A stretch of 46,351 nt of DNA, taken from the NCBI GenBank assembly GCA_947567625.1, contig CANONN010000027.1:1-46351 (forward strand), read 5' to 3'. The first letter of the stretch is position 1. Each line of letters starts with the position of its first letter. Below are positions 32,101 to 39,808 of this stretch, piece after piece. Position numbers and translations under genes: made by a program. Origin of the DNA: an uncultured Roseburia sp. Lineage in GTDB: Bacteria; Bacillota; Clostridia; Lachnospirales; Lachnospiraceae. The notes beneath the pieces were generated by a model, which was given only the letters and a program-made list of their open reading frames with translations, had not been told where the DNA came from and did not search any database.

Positions 32101-32678
32101 AGAAGCACCGGCTGCTTTTTGTCGCAGCCGATCAAAAATTCTTCGATTTTTTGCGCCGTGGCCGGTTCCCGGCACAGGCCGTCATATAAGAGCGCGATCC
32201 TGCTCTCTTCTCTCTGCAATATATTTTTAAAATTGGGAGAATAGAAAAGCCGCACGGCCTCGCGCATATCTTCTTTTGCCAGCCGGACGAAATCATGTAA
32301 ACTGGCCACCTTGCCGACGCTCGTATCCGCGCATACGGAAACGACAGAGACGACAAAAGGGAGCGCATATTCTTCCTGATTCAATACGAAGTAAAACTCT
32401 CCTTTGACTACGTCCCCCACGGCAAGCCCGTTACTGTGAAACTGATAACGAACCACGGCGTGGCTGCCCTCGAGATGAGGGGTCAGACATTCCATGCGCC
32501 AGGAGGAGGTATGTACCAATCCCCGCATCGGCACATGGCCGGCGCCGGTCACGGTAAACTCTCCCGCATAATCCCTGACACCGCTTAGCACGATCTTAAC
32601 GCATTGGGTCTGAAACGAAACCTCTGGCTTATGATATTCAAATTTTCCGACTGCAAGCTGCTGTATTGTTTTTCGCAA
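29139..32678 (-). CDS. Large multidomain protein of unknown function, DUF5717-like, first gene of the operon
   Basis: An 1179-residue soluble protein without signal peptide. About 1-330 is beta-rich and resembles tandem immunoglobulin-like modules (FEYHKPEVSFQTQCVKIVLSG, later FEYYIEAEQLHAGNNYGRLYFRYYG). About 330-1000 is alpha-helical with TPR-like periodicity (LARLYIDYRLNKIV, DFYALMKAQAFIINNQRQEAEWIM). The last 150 residues return to beta strands. I believe it matches Pfam DUF5717, common in Lachnospiraceae, but could not check. The start is a TTG at 32678 with AGGTG five bases upstream. With the three genes after it this is a cytoplasm-to-membrane system whose purpose is unknown. Confidence 0.75.
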   Translation of the reverse strand: MRKTIQQLAVGKFEYHKPEVSFQTQCVKIVLSGVRDYAGEFTVTGAGHVPMRGLVHTSSWRMECLTPHLEGSHAVVRYQFHSNGLAVGDVVKGEFYFVLNQEEYALPFVVSVVSVCADTSVGKVASLHDFVRLAKEDMREAVRLFYSPNFKNILQREESRIALLYDGLCREPATAQKIEEFLIGCDKKQPVLLTLEKQYAEFVGILASRKEQLELRRSEWGYLDITVESDAAFLVPSKKRLRAEDFMGSVCMFEYYIEAEQLHAGNNYGRLYFRYYGEQVAYEVCATQKDYVRADRLSAHQQKREAHMRLARLYIDYRLNKIVTGVWVGRSVEYLNHLISLDEDNDFYALMKAQAFIINNQRQEAEWIMQEYKRSQPARDVPLWGYYLYLCTLMDRDAIFVEHMTEEIEALFLSHAKSPLLFWILLFLREEYDQKSSMKLRAIEVWTAEGYKSPYFYVEAYYIYQKEPYLLGKLGTFEREILNWAAKHGALSQSVAEQVCGLVAGVREFNKDIYRILKACYEVYSHTAMLSAICGYLIKGQCYGPEYRAWYEAGIRAELHMTGLYEAYLMSLSSREVGSVPRMLQMYFRYDSGLPAKQKAVLYVNIIAQREKDPEIYQNYKSSIEQFAMEQILSGHVDDNLAVIYQQIIRSGFLSDELAEGLSKILFTWKLTCSNPAVARALILTPWQKEPKVVSLNDQTAYFQAYTEEFEVILVDNQGNYYAGGIPYQVQQLLHPAGCISRCLELAPLNIDYIFYWLLSKRNNLEFVMTDRQTVMRFLAADATGERFRAELLFQMILLCHTHGIVRDMKQYMEMLDFSQISAVNRRKAIAIAKECGKDELAYRMVREYGYDFMPLPVLESICIFAITEADYEEDDFLTDFAACLFAAGSKNETLLIYLSRYYQGATHTMAAVWKAAEEQLLDTFDLEERILTQFLYTTDYTVYAEEIFDSYCSRGQNEMVAMAYLTWFSNQYLIWDAVIPAHVMTRIYEAVSQGKQLNDTCRLGLLKHFSEKPPETERQAQVLAQLFSTFAIQGMYFAFYQKFPVRLLEKYHLHDRDFVEYHTEPARRVRITWRREGGEFLTEEMTEMYDGIFVKDFTLFLGERIQYYITEDDGGREETTESGCLVKKRVKPEALRGRYGVLSLADEAFAHGNYEKLMQQVKKYRRVEEVTSRLFHLQ

Positions 32679-32704
32679 AATCTACACCTGCTTTTTCTTT
32701 TTTG

Positions 32705-32735
32705 GTAACAGCGCAGTCGCAGGCTGAACTGTTAC
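32705..32735. repeat. Divergent 31-bp palindromic repeat, copy 6
   Basis: Also exactly 31 bp, with outer arms GTAACAG and CTGTTAC and the inner GGCTGAA shared with the other copies, but a different centre (CGCAGTCGCA). It lies in the divergent region upstream of the large operon gene. A related half copy ending CTGAACTGTTAC is at about 1452-1465. Confidence 0.7.
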
Positions 32736-32821
32736 CTTTTTTACTGCTTTTTTATCACTTCAGTTGATTTTTTGTAAGCAATAGTTATAATAAATTATAA
32801 ACTAAAATGGAGGAGTAATCA

Positions 32822-33913
32822 ATGATAAAACACAAAGACCATTTTCACGGCAGTGATTTGGAGACCATAGAACAAATTTACCATATCCGCAAGGAGGAGA
32901 TCGTAAGCTTTTCCGCCAATGTCAACCCTCTGGGCGTCTCTCCCCTGCTGCGGGAGGCCCTCGCCGGACAGATCGACGCGATCACCACATACCCGGACCG
33001 CGAGTACACCTCTCTGCGCAAACGCATCGCGGCCTACTGTGACACCGACTACGAAAATGTGATCGTCGGCAACGGCTCCACGGAGCTGATCTCGCTTTTT
33101 ATCCAGATCGAACATCCCAAAAAAGCGCTCGTGATCGGCCCCACCTACTCCGAGTACGAGCGCGAGATCGCACTCGGCGGCGGCAGCACGCTCTACTATC
33201 CGCTGCGCGAGGAGGACGACTTTCAACTGAACGTTTCGGACTTTCTGTCCAATTTGAATGAAAGTATTGACCTGTTAGTACTGTGCAATCCCAACAATCC
33301 CACTTCCTCCTGCATCAACAAAAGAGAAATGCGCCGGATTTTGGACGCCTGCAAGCAGTACGACATCTATGTGATGGTGGACGAGACCTATGTGGAATTT
33401 GCAGACAATCAAAAAGAGATCTCGGCGGTTTCCCTCTCCAACTATTACAACAATATCATCATCCTGCGCGGCACTTCCAAATTCTTCGCCGCGCCGGGCC
33501 TGCGCCTGGGCTACGCCATCACAGGAAATCGTGATTTAATTAAGTCCATCAACACGCGCAAAAACCCGTGGACCATCAATTCTCTCGCCGTGGTTGCCGG
33601 GGAGACCATGTTTGCGGACACCGCCTATATCAACGCCACAAAGGCGCTGATTTCCGCGGAGCGAGCGAGAATCTATGATGTATTTGCCGCTCACCCCGAT
33701 TTTAAAGTGTACAAGCCCAACGGGAATTTCATGTTGGCCCACATATTAAATGACAATTTAACTTCAGGAGAACTCTTTGACCGGGCAATACGTCAGAAGA
33801 TGATGATTCGCGACTGTTCCACCTTTCCATTTCTGGACAATAAATACATCCGCTTCTGCTTTATGTCAAAAGAAGACAATGACAGATTGATGCGATGTCT
33901 GCTCGGTTCATGA
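32822..33913 (+). CDS. PLP-dependent aminotransferase, HisC/CobD-like
   Basis: A 363-residue class I/II aminotransferase-fold protein. It has the N-terminal FSANVNPLGVSP of HisC/CobD proteins, a GNGSTELISLF loop, CNPNNPTSS, the PLP-contacting DETYVEF and the Schiff-base Lys in RGTSKFFAAPGLRLGY. The early HFHGSD resembles the HGG of threonine-phosphate decarboxylase (CobD). Neither histidine nor cobalamin genes are nearby, so histidinol-phosphate aminotransferase and L-threonine-O-3-phosphate decarboxylase both remain possible. A GGAGGAG site lies six bases upstream of the ATG. Confidence 0.85.
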   Translation: MIKHKDHFHGSDLETIEQIYHIRKEEIVSFSANVNPLGVSPLLREALAGQIDAITTYPDREYTSLRKRIAAYCDTDYENVIVGNGSTELISLFIQIEHPKKALVIGPTYSEYEREIALGGGSTLYYPLREEDDFQLNVSDFLSNLNESIDLLVLCNPNNPTSSCINKREMRRILDACKQYDIYVMVDETYVEFADNQKEISAVSLSNYYNNIIILRGTSKFFAAPGLRLGYAITGNRDLIKSINTRKNPWTINSLAVVAGETMFADTAYINATKALISAERARIYDVFAAHPDFKVYKPNGNFMLAHILNDNLTSGELFDRAIRQKMMIRDCSTFPFLDNKYIRFCFMSKEDNDRLMRCLLGS

Positions 33914-33996
33914 CTTTTATAAAATTAACGCTTAACAAAAATCATAGTGGCTGCCCGCCGAGCGGGGATGCCGCCATACGGAAAACAGATACAGCG

Positions 33997-34042
33997 AACA
34001 GGGATGCTGCCGGTCGTCACGACCGCAGCATCCCTGTTTTTT
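33997..34042. terminator. Strong terminator between convergent aminotransferase and HPr genes
   Basis: A perfect 14-bp stem AACAGGGATGCTGC (33997-34010) with its complement at 34025-34038, an inner GGTCGT/ACGACC stem and a T tract to 34042 on the plus strand. On the minus strand the AA at its outer end makes it a likely terminator of the fru operon as well. Confidence 0.9.
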
Positions 34043-34069
34043 GACCTTATTACCGCCTGGACAAGGCGA

Positions 34070-34336
34070 CTACTCTCCGAAGCCCTCCGCAAACATTCCG
34101 GCAATTTCATCGAGCACCTCCTGCTCCATCTCGCCCTCACAGACGATCTCCACCTGTGTGCCGCACTTGATGCCGGCGGACATGATCTGCATCACCGCTT
34201 TGGCGTTTACCTCCCTGCCGTTTACATGCAGTGTCGTCTTGCACTCTTTGTGCGCCGCCGCTGCTTTTGCCAAAATCCCTGCCGGTCTCATGTGAAGTCC
34301 CTGCTCGTTTACCACTGTCACTGTTTTTGCTGCCAT
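34070..34336 (-). CDS. HPr-family phosphocarrier protein lacking the regulatory serine
   Basis: An 88-residue HPr. The phosphorylated His15 is in QGLHMRPAG with Arg17 next to it, so phosphotransfer from enzyme I should be possible. At the position of the HPr-kinase target Ser46 of B. subtilis (KSIMGVMSLG) this protein has Ala47 (KAVMQIMSAG). It therefore should not take part in Ser-phosphate catabolite repression with CcpA. As last gene of the fructose operon it probably feeds phosphate to FruA. AGGAGG lies six bases before the ATG. It may be a dedicated second HPr, with a normal ptsH elsewhere. Confidence 0.88.
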   Translation of the reverse strand: MAAKTVTVVNEQGLHMRPAGILAKAAAAHKECKTTLHVNGREVNAKAVMQIMSAGIKCGTQVEIVCEGEMEQEVLDEIAGMFAEGFGE

Positions 34337-34380
34337 ATCTGTTACCTCCTATATTTTTCTATGATAACGTTGATTCTTCT

Positions 34381-34435
34381 GGCTCACTGGTTTTTGTACC
34401 CTGCATTTACAGGAGCACAAACACTGGCATGAGCC
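34381..34435 (-). other. Long hairpin between fruA and the HPr gene
   Basis: Outer arms GGCTCA and TGAGCC, with further pairing of CTGGTTTTTGTACCCTG-type arms around a short loop. It fills half the 109-bp intercistronic space. No T tract follows on the minus strand, so processing, protection of the upstream or downstream mRNA, or partial attenuation are all possible. Confidence 0.55.
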
Positions 34436-34445
34436 TTTGATATTG

Positions 34446-36356
34446 TTAATTCTTGATTTTAATTTTCTTAAACACGGTGAGAAGCAACATCCCCACCAGG
34501 GAACCGACTGCCAGTGAAAGCAGATACATCGGCCAGTGCCCCACCACCGCAAATACAAAGATTCCTCCGTGCGGCGCCATCAGCGTACAGCCAAAGGTCA
34601 TCGACAGTCCGCCTGCGACGGCCGCTCCGATCATACAGGCAGGTATCACCCGCAGCGGGTCTGAGGCTGCGTAGGGGATGGCTCCCTCGGTGATAAAGCT
34701 GAGTCCCATGATATAATTGACCGCGCCGTTCTTGCGCTCCTCCTCCGTCCAGCGGTCTTTAAAAAACGTGGTCGAGAGCGCAATCGCAATCGGAGGAACC
34801 ATGCCGCCGATCATTACCGCCGCCATGATGTCGTAGTTGCCGGACGCGATGGCGGCAGAGCCAAACACATACGCCGCTTTGTTGAACGGGCCTCCCATAT
34901 CCACCGACATCATCGCGCCAAGAATACAGCCGAGAACGATCTTGCTCTTGCCGCCCATACTGCTCAGGAAATCGGCCAGCCCTGTATTGATCATGCCCAT
35001 AAACGGATTGACCGCGCACATGATCACCGCAATGATGGCAAGCCCCGCGAGAGGGTATATGAGCACCGGCTTGATTCCGTTTAAAGATTTTGGCATCTTG
35101 TCGCAGAGTTTTTCGATCATCAGCATAAGAAAACCGCCGACGAAACCTGCCAACAAGGCGCCGAGAAAGCCCGACGGCACTTCACCGCCGACATTGGCAA
35201 AGGTTGCGCCCGTCGTCGCCAAATAACCGCCCACCATGCCCACGAGAAAGCCCGGGCGGTCGGCGATGCTCTTGCCGATATATCCGGCCAGCACCGGTAT
35301 CATAAAGTTGAACGCATAGCCGCCGATGGTCTTAAAAAACGCGGCCACCGCCGTGTGCGTGCCAAACCCCGCGTCCTGGGGCGCCCCCGCCATACTGTCA
35401 ATCAAAAATGCCAGCGCGATAAAGATACCTCCTGCGACGGTGAACGGCAGCATATTGGAAACACCGTTCATCAGATGTTTATAGAGCTTTCTGCCAAAAC
35501 TCTCGCCGTCCGCCGTATCTTCGGCCGCCTTTGCGCCTGTATGGTGATAGATGGGCGCGTCTTTTGCCGCGATCTTTTGAATCAGCTCCTGGGGAATCTT
35601 GATGCCGTCGGACACTTTTGTCTTGATCACCCGTTTGCCGTCAAATCTTGACATTTCCACACTCTTATCCGCCGCGACGATAATGCCGTCGCACGCGTCG
35701 ATCTCCGCCTGTGTGAGTATGTTTTTGGCTCCGCCGGAGCCGTTCGTCTCCACCTTGATCGAAATACCGAGCTTCTCTCCCGCTTTCTCCAGCGCTTCCG
35801 CCGCCATGTAAGTGTGGGCGATACCGGTCGGACAGGCGGTCACTGCGAGAACGCGATAACCACAACTGGGCTTTGCCTCCACGCTCCCCTCTTCCGGGTA
35901 TTTCTGCTTTTCCATATCATCAATAATCTGCAGGAAATCGTTTGCGCACTCTGCGGCAAGCAGCTTGGCGCGAAATTCCCCGTCCATCAGAATCGTCATC
36001 AAGCGTGACAACACTTCCAGATGTACGTCGCCGTCGTTCGGCGCCGCGATCATAAAAAGCAGGTTCGACGGTTCCTCATCCAGCGCTTCATAATCCACGC
36101 CGCCCGGAACCGTCATCGCCGCCAGCGACGGTTCCTTCACTGCCGCGCTCTTTGCATGCGGAATGGCAATCCCCTCGCCGACCGCGGTAGAGCCCATCTC
36201 CTCCCGCGCGAGAATCCCTTTTTTGTACGCGTCCAGATCGGCGATCTTCCCGCCCGCAGCCTGCAACTGCACCAGTTGATCGATCGCTTCCATTTTGCTC
36301 TTGGGAGCCGCACGCAGTGCAATACTTTCTTTGTTTAACAGGTCAACAATACGCAT
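34446..36356 (-). CDS. fruA: Fructose PTS transporter EIIABC
   Basis: A 636-residue fused PTS permease importing fructose as fructose 1-phosphate. Domain order: IIA with phosphorylated His67 in GIAIPHAKS; a linker; IIB with Cys175 in TACPTGIAHTYMA; IIC from about residue 285 with multiple membrane helices (LPFTVAGGIFIALAFLID, GFLGALLAGFVGGFLM, VDMGGPFNKAAYVFGSA). The length and A-B-C order are typical of Firmicutes FruA. It follows fruK by 32 bp. It should receive phosphate from HPr and hand its product to FruK. Confidence 0.95.
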   Translation of the reverse strand: MRIVDLLNKESIALRAAPKSKMEAIDQLVQLQAAGGKIADLDAYKKGILAREEMGSTAVGEGIAIPHAKSAAVKEPSLAAMTVPGGVDYEALDEEPSNLLFMIAAPNDGDVHLEVLSRLMTILMDGEFRAKLLAAECANDFLQIIDDMEKQKYPEEGSVEAKPSCGYRVLAVTACPTGIAHTYMAAEALEKAGEKLGISIKVETNGSGGAKNILTQAEIDACDGIIVAADKSVEMSRFDGKRVIKTKVSDGIKIPQELIQKIAAKDAPIYHHTGAKAAEDTADGESFGRKLYKHLMNGVSNMLPFTVAGGIFIALAFLIDSMAGAPQDAGFGTHTAVAAFFKTIGGYAFNFMIPVLAGYIGKSIADRPGFLVGMVGGYLATTGATFANVGGEVPSGFLGALLAGFVGGFLMLMIEKLCDKMPKSLNGIKPVLIYPLAGLAIIAVIMCAVNPFMGMINTGLADFLSSMGGKSKIVLGCILGAMMSVDMGGPFNKAAYVFGSAAIASGNYDIMAAVMIGGMVPPIAIALSTTFFKDRWTEEERKNGAVNYIMGLSFITEGAIPYAASDPLRVIPACMIGAAVAGGLSMTFGCTLMAPHGGIFVFAVVGHWPMYLLSLAVGSLVGMLLLTVFKKIKIKN

Positions 36357-36388
36357 CCTTATCCCTCCATATCATATGATTATATGTT

Positions 36389-37306
36389 TCATTGATTTCC
36401 TTTGTCTTTCAGCTGCTTTAGCAGCTCTTCGATCGTCTCACGCCGCGCCAGACCGTCTGAAAATGCCGTCGCTCCCCCGGCCGCCGTGCCAAGCCTGAGC
36501 GCATATTCATAATCTCCGCTCTCTATGCCGGCCAGAAAACCCGCCACCATGGAATCTCCCGCGCCGACCGAATTTTTCACGCTTCCCTGACATGCGCCGC
36601 AGCTGTGCGTCTCTCCGTTTTCATCGAGCAGCAGCGCCCCGTCGCCCGCCATCGACACGAGCACGTTTTGCGCGCCCATCTCTTTAAGCTTTGCCGCATA
36701 GAACGCGATCTCCTCTTTCTCGTGAAGCGTCTCGCCAAACATCTCGCCGAGCTCATGATTGTTTGGCTTGATCAAAAAGGGCCGGTACGGCAGCACATGA
36801 AACAGCAGATCTTTTGTGGCATCCACCACGGCGCGTATGTTCTTACCGGACAGATGCTTTAGTATGTTCTCATAAATGTCGGCGGGCATGGAAGCCGGTA
36901 TGCTCCCGGCGAGTACGATGATATCGCCGTCCTTTAGTCCGTCAAGCTTTAAAAACAGCTTTGAGAGCGCCTCCTCGCCGATCGCCGGCCCCTGGCCGTT
37001 TAACTCGGTCTCCTGCTCTGATTTGATCTTGATGTTAATTCTGGAAAAACCCTCGCTAAGCAAGACAAAATCCGTCTCAATCCCCTTGCGGGCTACCCCC
37101 CTCTCGATGGCGTCTCCCGTAAAGCCTGCCAGAAAGCCAAGCGCCCTGGACTTTATGCCGAGCTCGTGTAAAACAAGCGATACATTGATGCCCTTTCCGC
37201 CAAAATAGATCTCTTCCCGCTCCAGGCGGTTGACACTGCCCAGTTCCATGGCCCCCGTGTGCACGACATAGTCGATGGCAGGATTAAAAGTAACCGTATA
37301 AATCAT
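36389..37306 (-). CDS. fruK: 1-phosphofructokinase
   Basis: A 305-residue PfkB-family sugar kinase that phosphorylates fructose 1-phosphate to fructose 1,6-bisphosphate. It begins IYTVTFNPAIDYVVH. It has the FGGKGINVSLVLHELG substrate motif, LAGSIPASMPADIY, LIKPNNHELGE and the catalytic NSVGAGDSMVAGFLAG. Its ATG overlaps the fruR stop (TAATG). Product of the operon's transporter is its substrate. Confidence 0.95.
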   Translation of the reverse strand: MIYTVTFNPAIDYVVHTGAMELGSVNRLEREEIYFGGKGINVSLVLHELGIKSRALGFLAGFTGDAIERGVARKGIETDFVLLSEGFSRINIKIKSEQETELNGQGPAIGEEALSKLFLKLDGLKDGDIIVLAGSIPASMPADIYENILKHLSGKNIRAVVDATKDLLFHVLPYRPFLIKPNNHELGEMFGETLHEKEEIAFYAAKLKEMGAQNVLVSMAGDGALLLDENGETHSCGACQGSVKNSVGAGDSMVAGFLAGIESGDYEYALRLGTAAGGATAFSDGLARRETIEELLKQLKDKGNQ

Positions 37307-38052
37307 TACAACACCTCCTTGATCGAAGTCTCCCTGTGATACTTTTTGTCCTCGAGTCTGTCCGTGATCACCTGCCCTCTGTCCAACTGTGCAAATGTCA
37401 CCGCAGTAACTTTGTCAAACTTTGAATGATCCGCCAGCAGGTAGACTGCATGGCTGCGCCCGATCACCGTCTTTTTGACGCTGGCTTCCCTTGGGTCGGG
37501 CGTCGAAAACCCGCCGGTAGTCGAAATCCCGTTGACGCCGACAAAGCATTTGGTAAAATTGTAATTTTGCAGACTAAGCTGGCACTCTGCCCCGACGATC
37601 GCCTCCGTGGAAAGCTTCACCTCACCCGCCGGCAGATACACTTTAAATCCTCTCTGCGCCAGCTTTTTGGCATGTACAAAGGCGTTTGTCACAAACGTGA
37701 TATCCTTCATCGGCATATAATCAATCATTTTCTCCGTCGTCGTCCCGGCATCGATAAACACGAACTCTCCATCGTCAATCAGCGACGCCGCATAGCGCGC
37801 GATCGCCTCTTTCTCTTCCTGAAAAAGCACGGACTTCTCTTCGATATTGCGCTCCACAACCGCAAAACTGTCGTCCAGCGCCATCGCGCCGCCCCGCACC
37901 TTTGTGAGCATCCCTTTCTCCGCCAGCACGCCAAGATCTCTGCGAATCGTTGACTCTGAGGTTTGAAGCAGCAGACACAGCTCGCCAAGCCCGACGCTTT
38001 TTTGTTTATTGACCGTCTCCAGAATCATGGCATATCTCTCCTCCGTCAGCAT
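37306..38052 (-). CDS. fruR: DeoR-family regulator of the fructose operon
   Basis: A 248-residue DeoR-type regulator with the N-terminal helix-turn-helix RYAMILETVNKQKSVGLGELCLLLQTSESTIRRDLGVLAEKG and a sugar-phosphate-sensing domain (DAGTTTEKMIDYM, TNAFVHAKKL, LADHSKFDKV). It likely responds to fructose 1-phosphate, as other FruR proteins do. As first gene of the operon it is presumably autoregulated. GGAGG lies seven bases before the ATG. Confidence 0.9.
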   Translation of the reverse strand: MLTEERYAMILETVNKQKSVGLGELCLLLQTSESTIRRDLGVLAEKGMLTKVRGGAMALDDSFAVVERNIEEKSVLFQEEKEAIARYAASLIDDGEFVFIDAGTTTEKMIDYMPMKDITFVTNAFVHAKKLAQRGFKVYLPAGEVKLSTEAIVGAECQLSLQNYNFTKCFVGVNGISTTGGFSTPDPREASVKKTVIGRSHAVYLLADHSKFDKVTAVTFAQLDRGQVITDRLEDKKYHRETSIKEVL

Positions 38053-38104
38053 GTCACACCTCCTTATTGAATGATTTTGAAATGTTTTGATTGGTTATGA
38101 TGGT

Positions 38105-38133
38105 ATAATACCCGATATTTCCGCCAATTTCAA
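38105..38133 (-). promoter_or_regulatory. Promoter of the fruR-fruK-fruA-HPr operon
   Basis: Read on the minus strand: TTGAAA (38133-38128) and TATTAT (38110-38105) with a 17-bp spacer. Just upstream, in 38134-38157, the unit TGAAAG(A) recurs (minus strand), and related TTTCAAAATCATT and TGATTGAAA arms stand on either side of the promoter. These are plausible binding sites for FruR. Confidence 0.6.
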
Positions 38134-38244
38134 TCATTTTCTTTCAATTTCTTTCAGAAAATATCATTTTTGTCCATTTTCACATTTTATGTGGGCTGTT
38201 TTTGTACATAATCTCCAAACAAAGCGCCCCTATGATGCACAAAG

Positions 38245-38335
38245 AAAGACTGCGCATGAAACGAAAAGCATGCCAAAAGCGTAGTTTTCAAACGAAAATT
38301 ACGCTTAGGTATGCCTCTTCGATGCGACAGTCTTT
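38245..38335. repeat. 91-bp nested palindrome between nfnB and fruR
   Basis: Successive coaxial arms pair across the element: AAAGACTG/CAGTCTTT (38245-38252 with 38328-38335), CGCAT/ATGCG, GCATGCC/GGTATGC, and an inner 12-bp AGCGTAGTTTTC/GAAAATTACGCT stem with an AAAC loop (38290-38293). The inner hairpin followed by TTTT on the minus strand could terminate nfnB transcription. The overall form resembles a small mobile palindrome. The rest of the 343-bp gap 38053-38395 holds the fru promoter region. Confidence 0.75.
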
Positions 38336-38395
38336 TTGCGTCACTCTTATATGCGATAACAGCGGCAGGCGGCGCCGCGCCGTTACGCTTGTCTT

Positions 38396-39793
38396 TTATT
38401 TGCTCAAATACTCGTCAATGCCTTTTGCCGCCGCTTTCCCCGCTCCCATAGCAAGAATAACGGTAGCTGCGCCCGTCACGGCGTCCCCTCCGGCGTAGAC
38501 GCCGGCTTTTGAGGTCGCGCCGGTCTCCTCCGCGGCCACGATACATTTTCTGCGGTTGGTGTCAAGCCCCTTTGTCGTGGAAGAAATCAAGGGATTTGGC
38601 GACGTTCCCAGGGACATGATCACGGTGTCGGCCTCGATCTCATACTCGGACCCCGGAATCTCCACCGGACTTCTCCTGCCCGATTCGTCCGGCTCGCCGA
38701 GCTCCATCTTAATCACCCGGACGCCGCGCACAGAACCGCTCTCATCGACGAGAATTTCCACCGGATTCTGCAGCAAGTCAAAGATAATCCCCTCTTCTTT
38801 CGCGTGGTGTACCTCCTCCACACGCGCCGGGAGCTCCGCCTCGCTGCGGCGGTATACGATATGCACTTCGGCGCCAAGGCGCTTGGCCGTCCTTGCGGCA
38901 TCCATAGCGACATTGCCGCCGCCGACCACAACCACTTTCTTACCGGTGCGGACCGGCGTATCATACCCGTCCAGGTACGCCTTCATCAGATTCGTTCTGG
39001 TCAAAAACTCATTGGCGGAAAATACGCCGAGCGCCTGTTCGCCCGGTATTCCCATAAACTTGGGAAGTCCGGCGCCGGAACCGATGAACACGGCCTCAAA
39101 GCCCTCCTGCTCCATCAGCTCATCGATCGTCACGGATTTGCCGATCACGACGTTGGTCTCGATCTTAACGCCCAGGGATTTTACATTCTCCACCTCGGCC
39201 GCGACCACCTCCTGCTTGGGAAGACGGAACTCCGGTATCCCGTAGCTTAAAACACCTCCGGCTTCGTGCAGCGCCTCAAAGATCGTGACGTCATACCCCA
39301 TCTTTGCCAGATCACCGGCACAGGTAAGCCCCGCCGGGCCCGAACCGATCACCGCCACCTTGTGTCCGTTTAACGCCTGCGCTTTGTTGGGCTTGATTCC
39401 GTTCTCTCTCGCCCAGTCCGCCGCAAAACGCTCCAATTTGCCGATGGCCACCGGCTCGCTCTTGACGCCGCGGATGCATTTGCCCTCACACTGGCTTTCC
39501 TGCGGACAGACACGGCCGCAGACTGCCGGCAGCGCGCTCGACTGACTGATTACCTGATATGCCTCCTCGAAATTGCCCTCTTTCACCTGTGCGATAAACG
39601 CCGGAATATCGATCGCTACCGGACAGCCTTTGACACACTGCGCATTTTTACAGTTCAGACAGCGGGCAGCCTCGGCCTGCGCCTCCTTCTCGTTATATCC
39701 CAAACATACTTCCTCAAAGTTCGCCGCGCGGACTTTTGCGTCCTGCTCGCGAACCGGTACTCTTGTATTTGCGTCCATTTGCCTATCCTCCAT
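38396..39793 (-). CDS. nfnB: NfnB, large subunit of NADH-dependent ferredoxin:NADP oxidoreductase (GltD-like)
   Basis: A 465-residue flavoprotein similar to the glutamate synthase small subunit. The N-terminus carries two [4Fe-4S] cysteine groups (CLNCKNAQCVKGCPVAID and CGRVCPQESQCEGKC). An FAD motif VAVIGSGPAGLTCAGDLAKMG and an NADPH motif VVVVGGGNVAMDAARTAKRLG follow, with the C-terminal GVYAGGDAVTGAATVILAMGAGK. No glutamate synthase large subunit is adjacent. Instead an NfnA-like protein is encoded 15 bp upstream, so the pair is best read as the electron-bifurcating transhydrogenase NfnAB linking NADH, NADPH and ferredoxin. Confidence 0.85.
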   Translation of the reverse strand: MEDRQMDANTRVPVREQDAKVRAANFEEVCLGYNEKEAQAEAARCLNCKNAQCVKGCPVAIDIPAFIAQVKEGNFEEAYQVISQSSALPAVCGRVCPQESQCEGKCIRGVKSEPVAIGKLERFAADWARENGIKPNKAQALNGHKVAVIGSGPAGLTCAGDLAKMGYDVTIFEALHEAGGVLSYGIPEFRLPKQEVVAAEVENVKSLGVKIETNVVIGKSVTIDELMEQEGFEAVFIGSGAGLPKFMGIPGEQALGVFSANEFLTRTNLMKAYLDGYDTPVRTGKKVVVVGGGNVAMDAARTAKRLGAEVHIVYRRSEAELPARVEEVHHAKEEGIIFDLLQNPVEILVDESGSVRGVRVIKMELGEPDESGRRSPVEIPGSEYEIEADTVIMSLGTSPNPLISSTTKGLDTNRRKCIVAAEETGATSKAGVYAGGDAVTGAATVILAMGAGKAAAKGIDEYLSK

Positions 39794-39808
39794 TCTATCG
39801 TCGCATAC

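Noticed and set aside
38396-39793. Annotation of this gene as the glutamate synthase small subunit
   Set aside because: No glutamate synthase large subunit gene lies nearby, and the adjacent NfnA-like gene explains it better as NfnB; the two families are close, so residual doubt remains.
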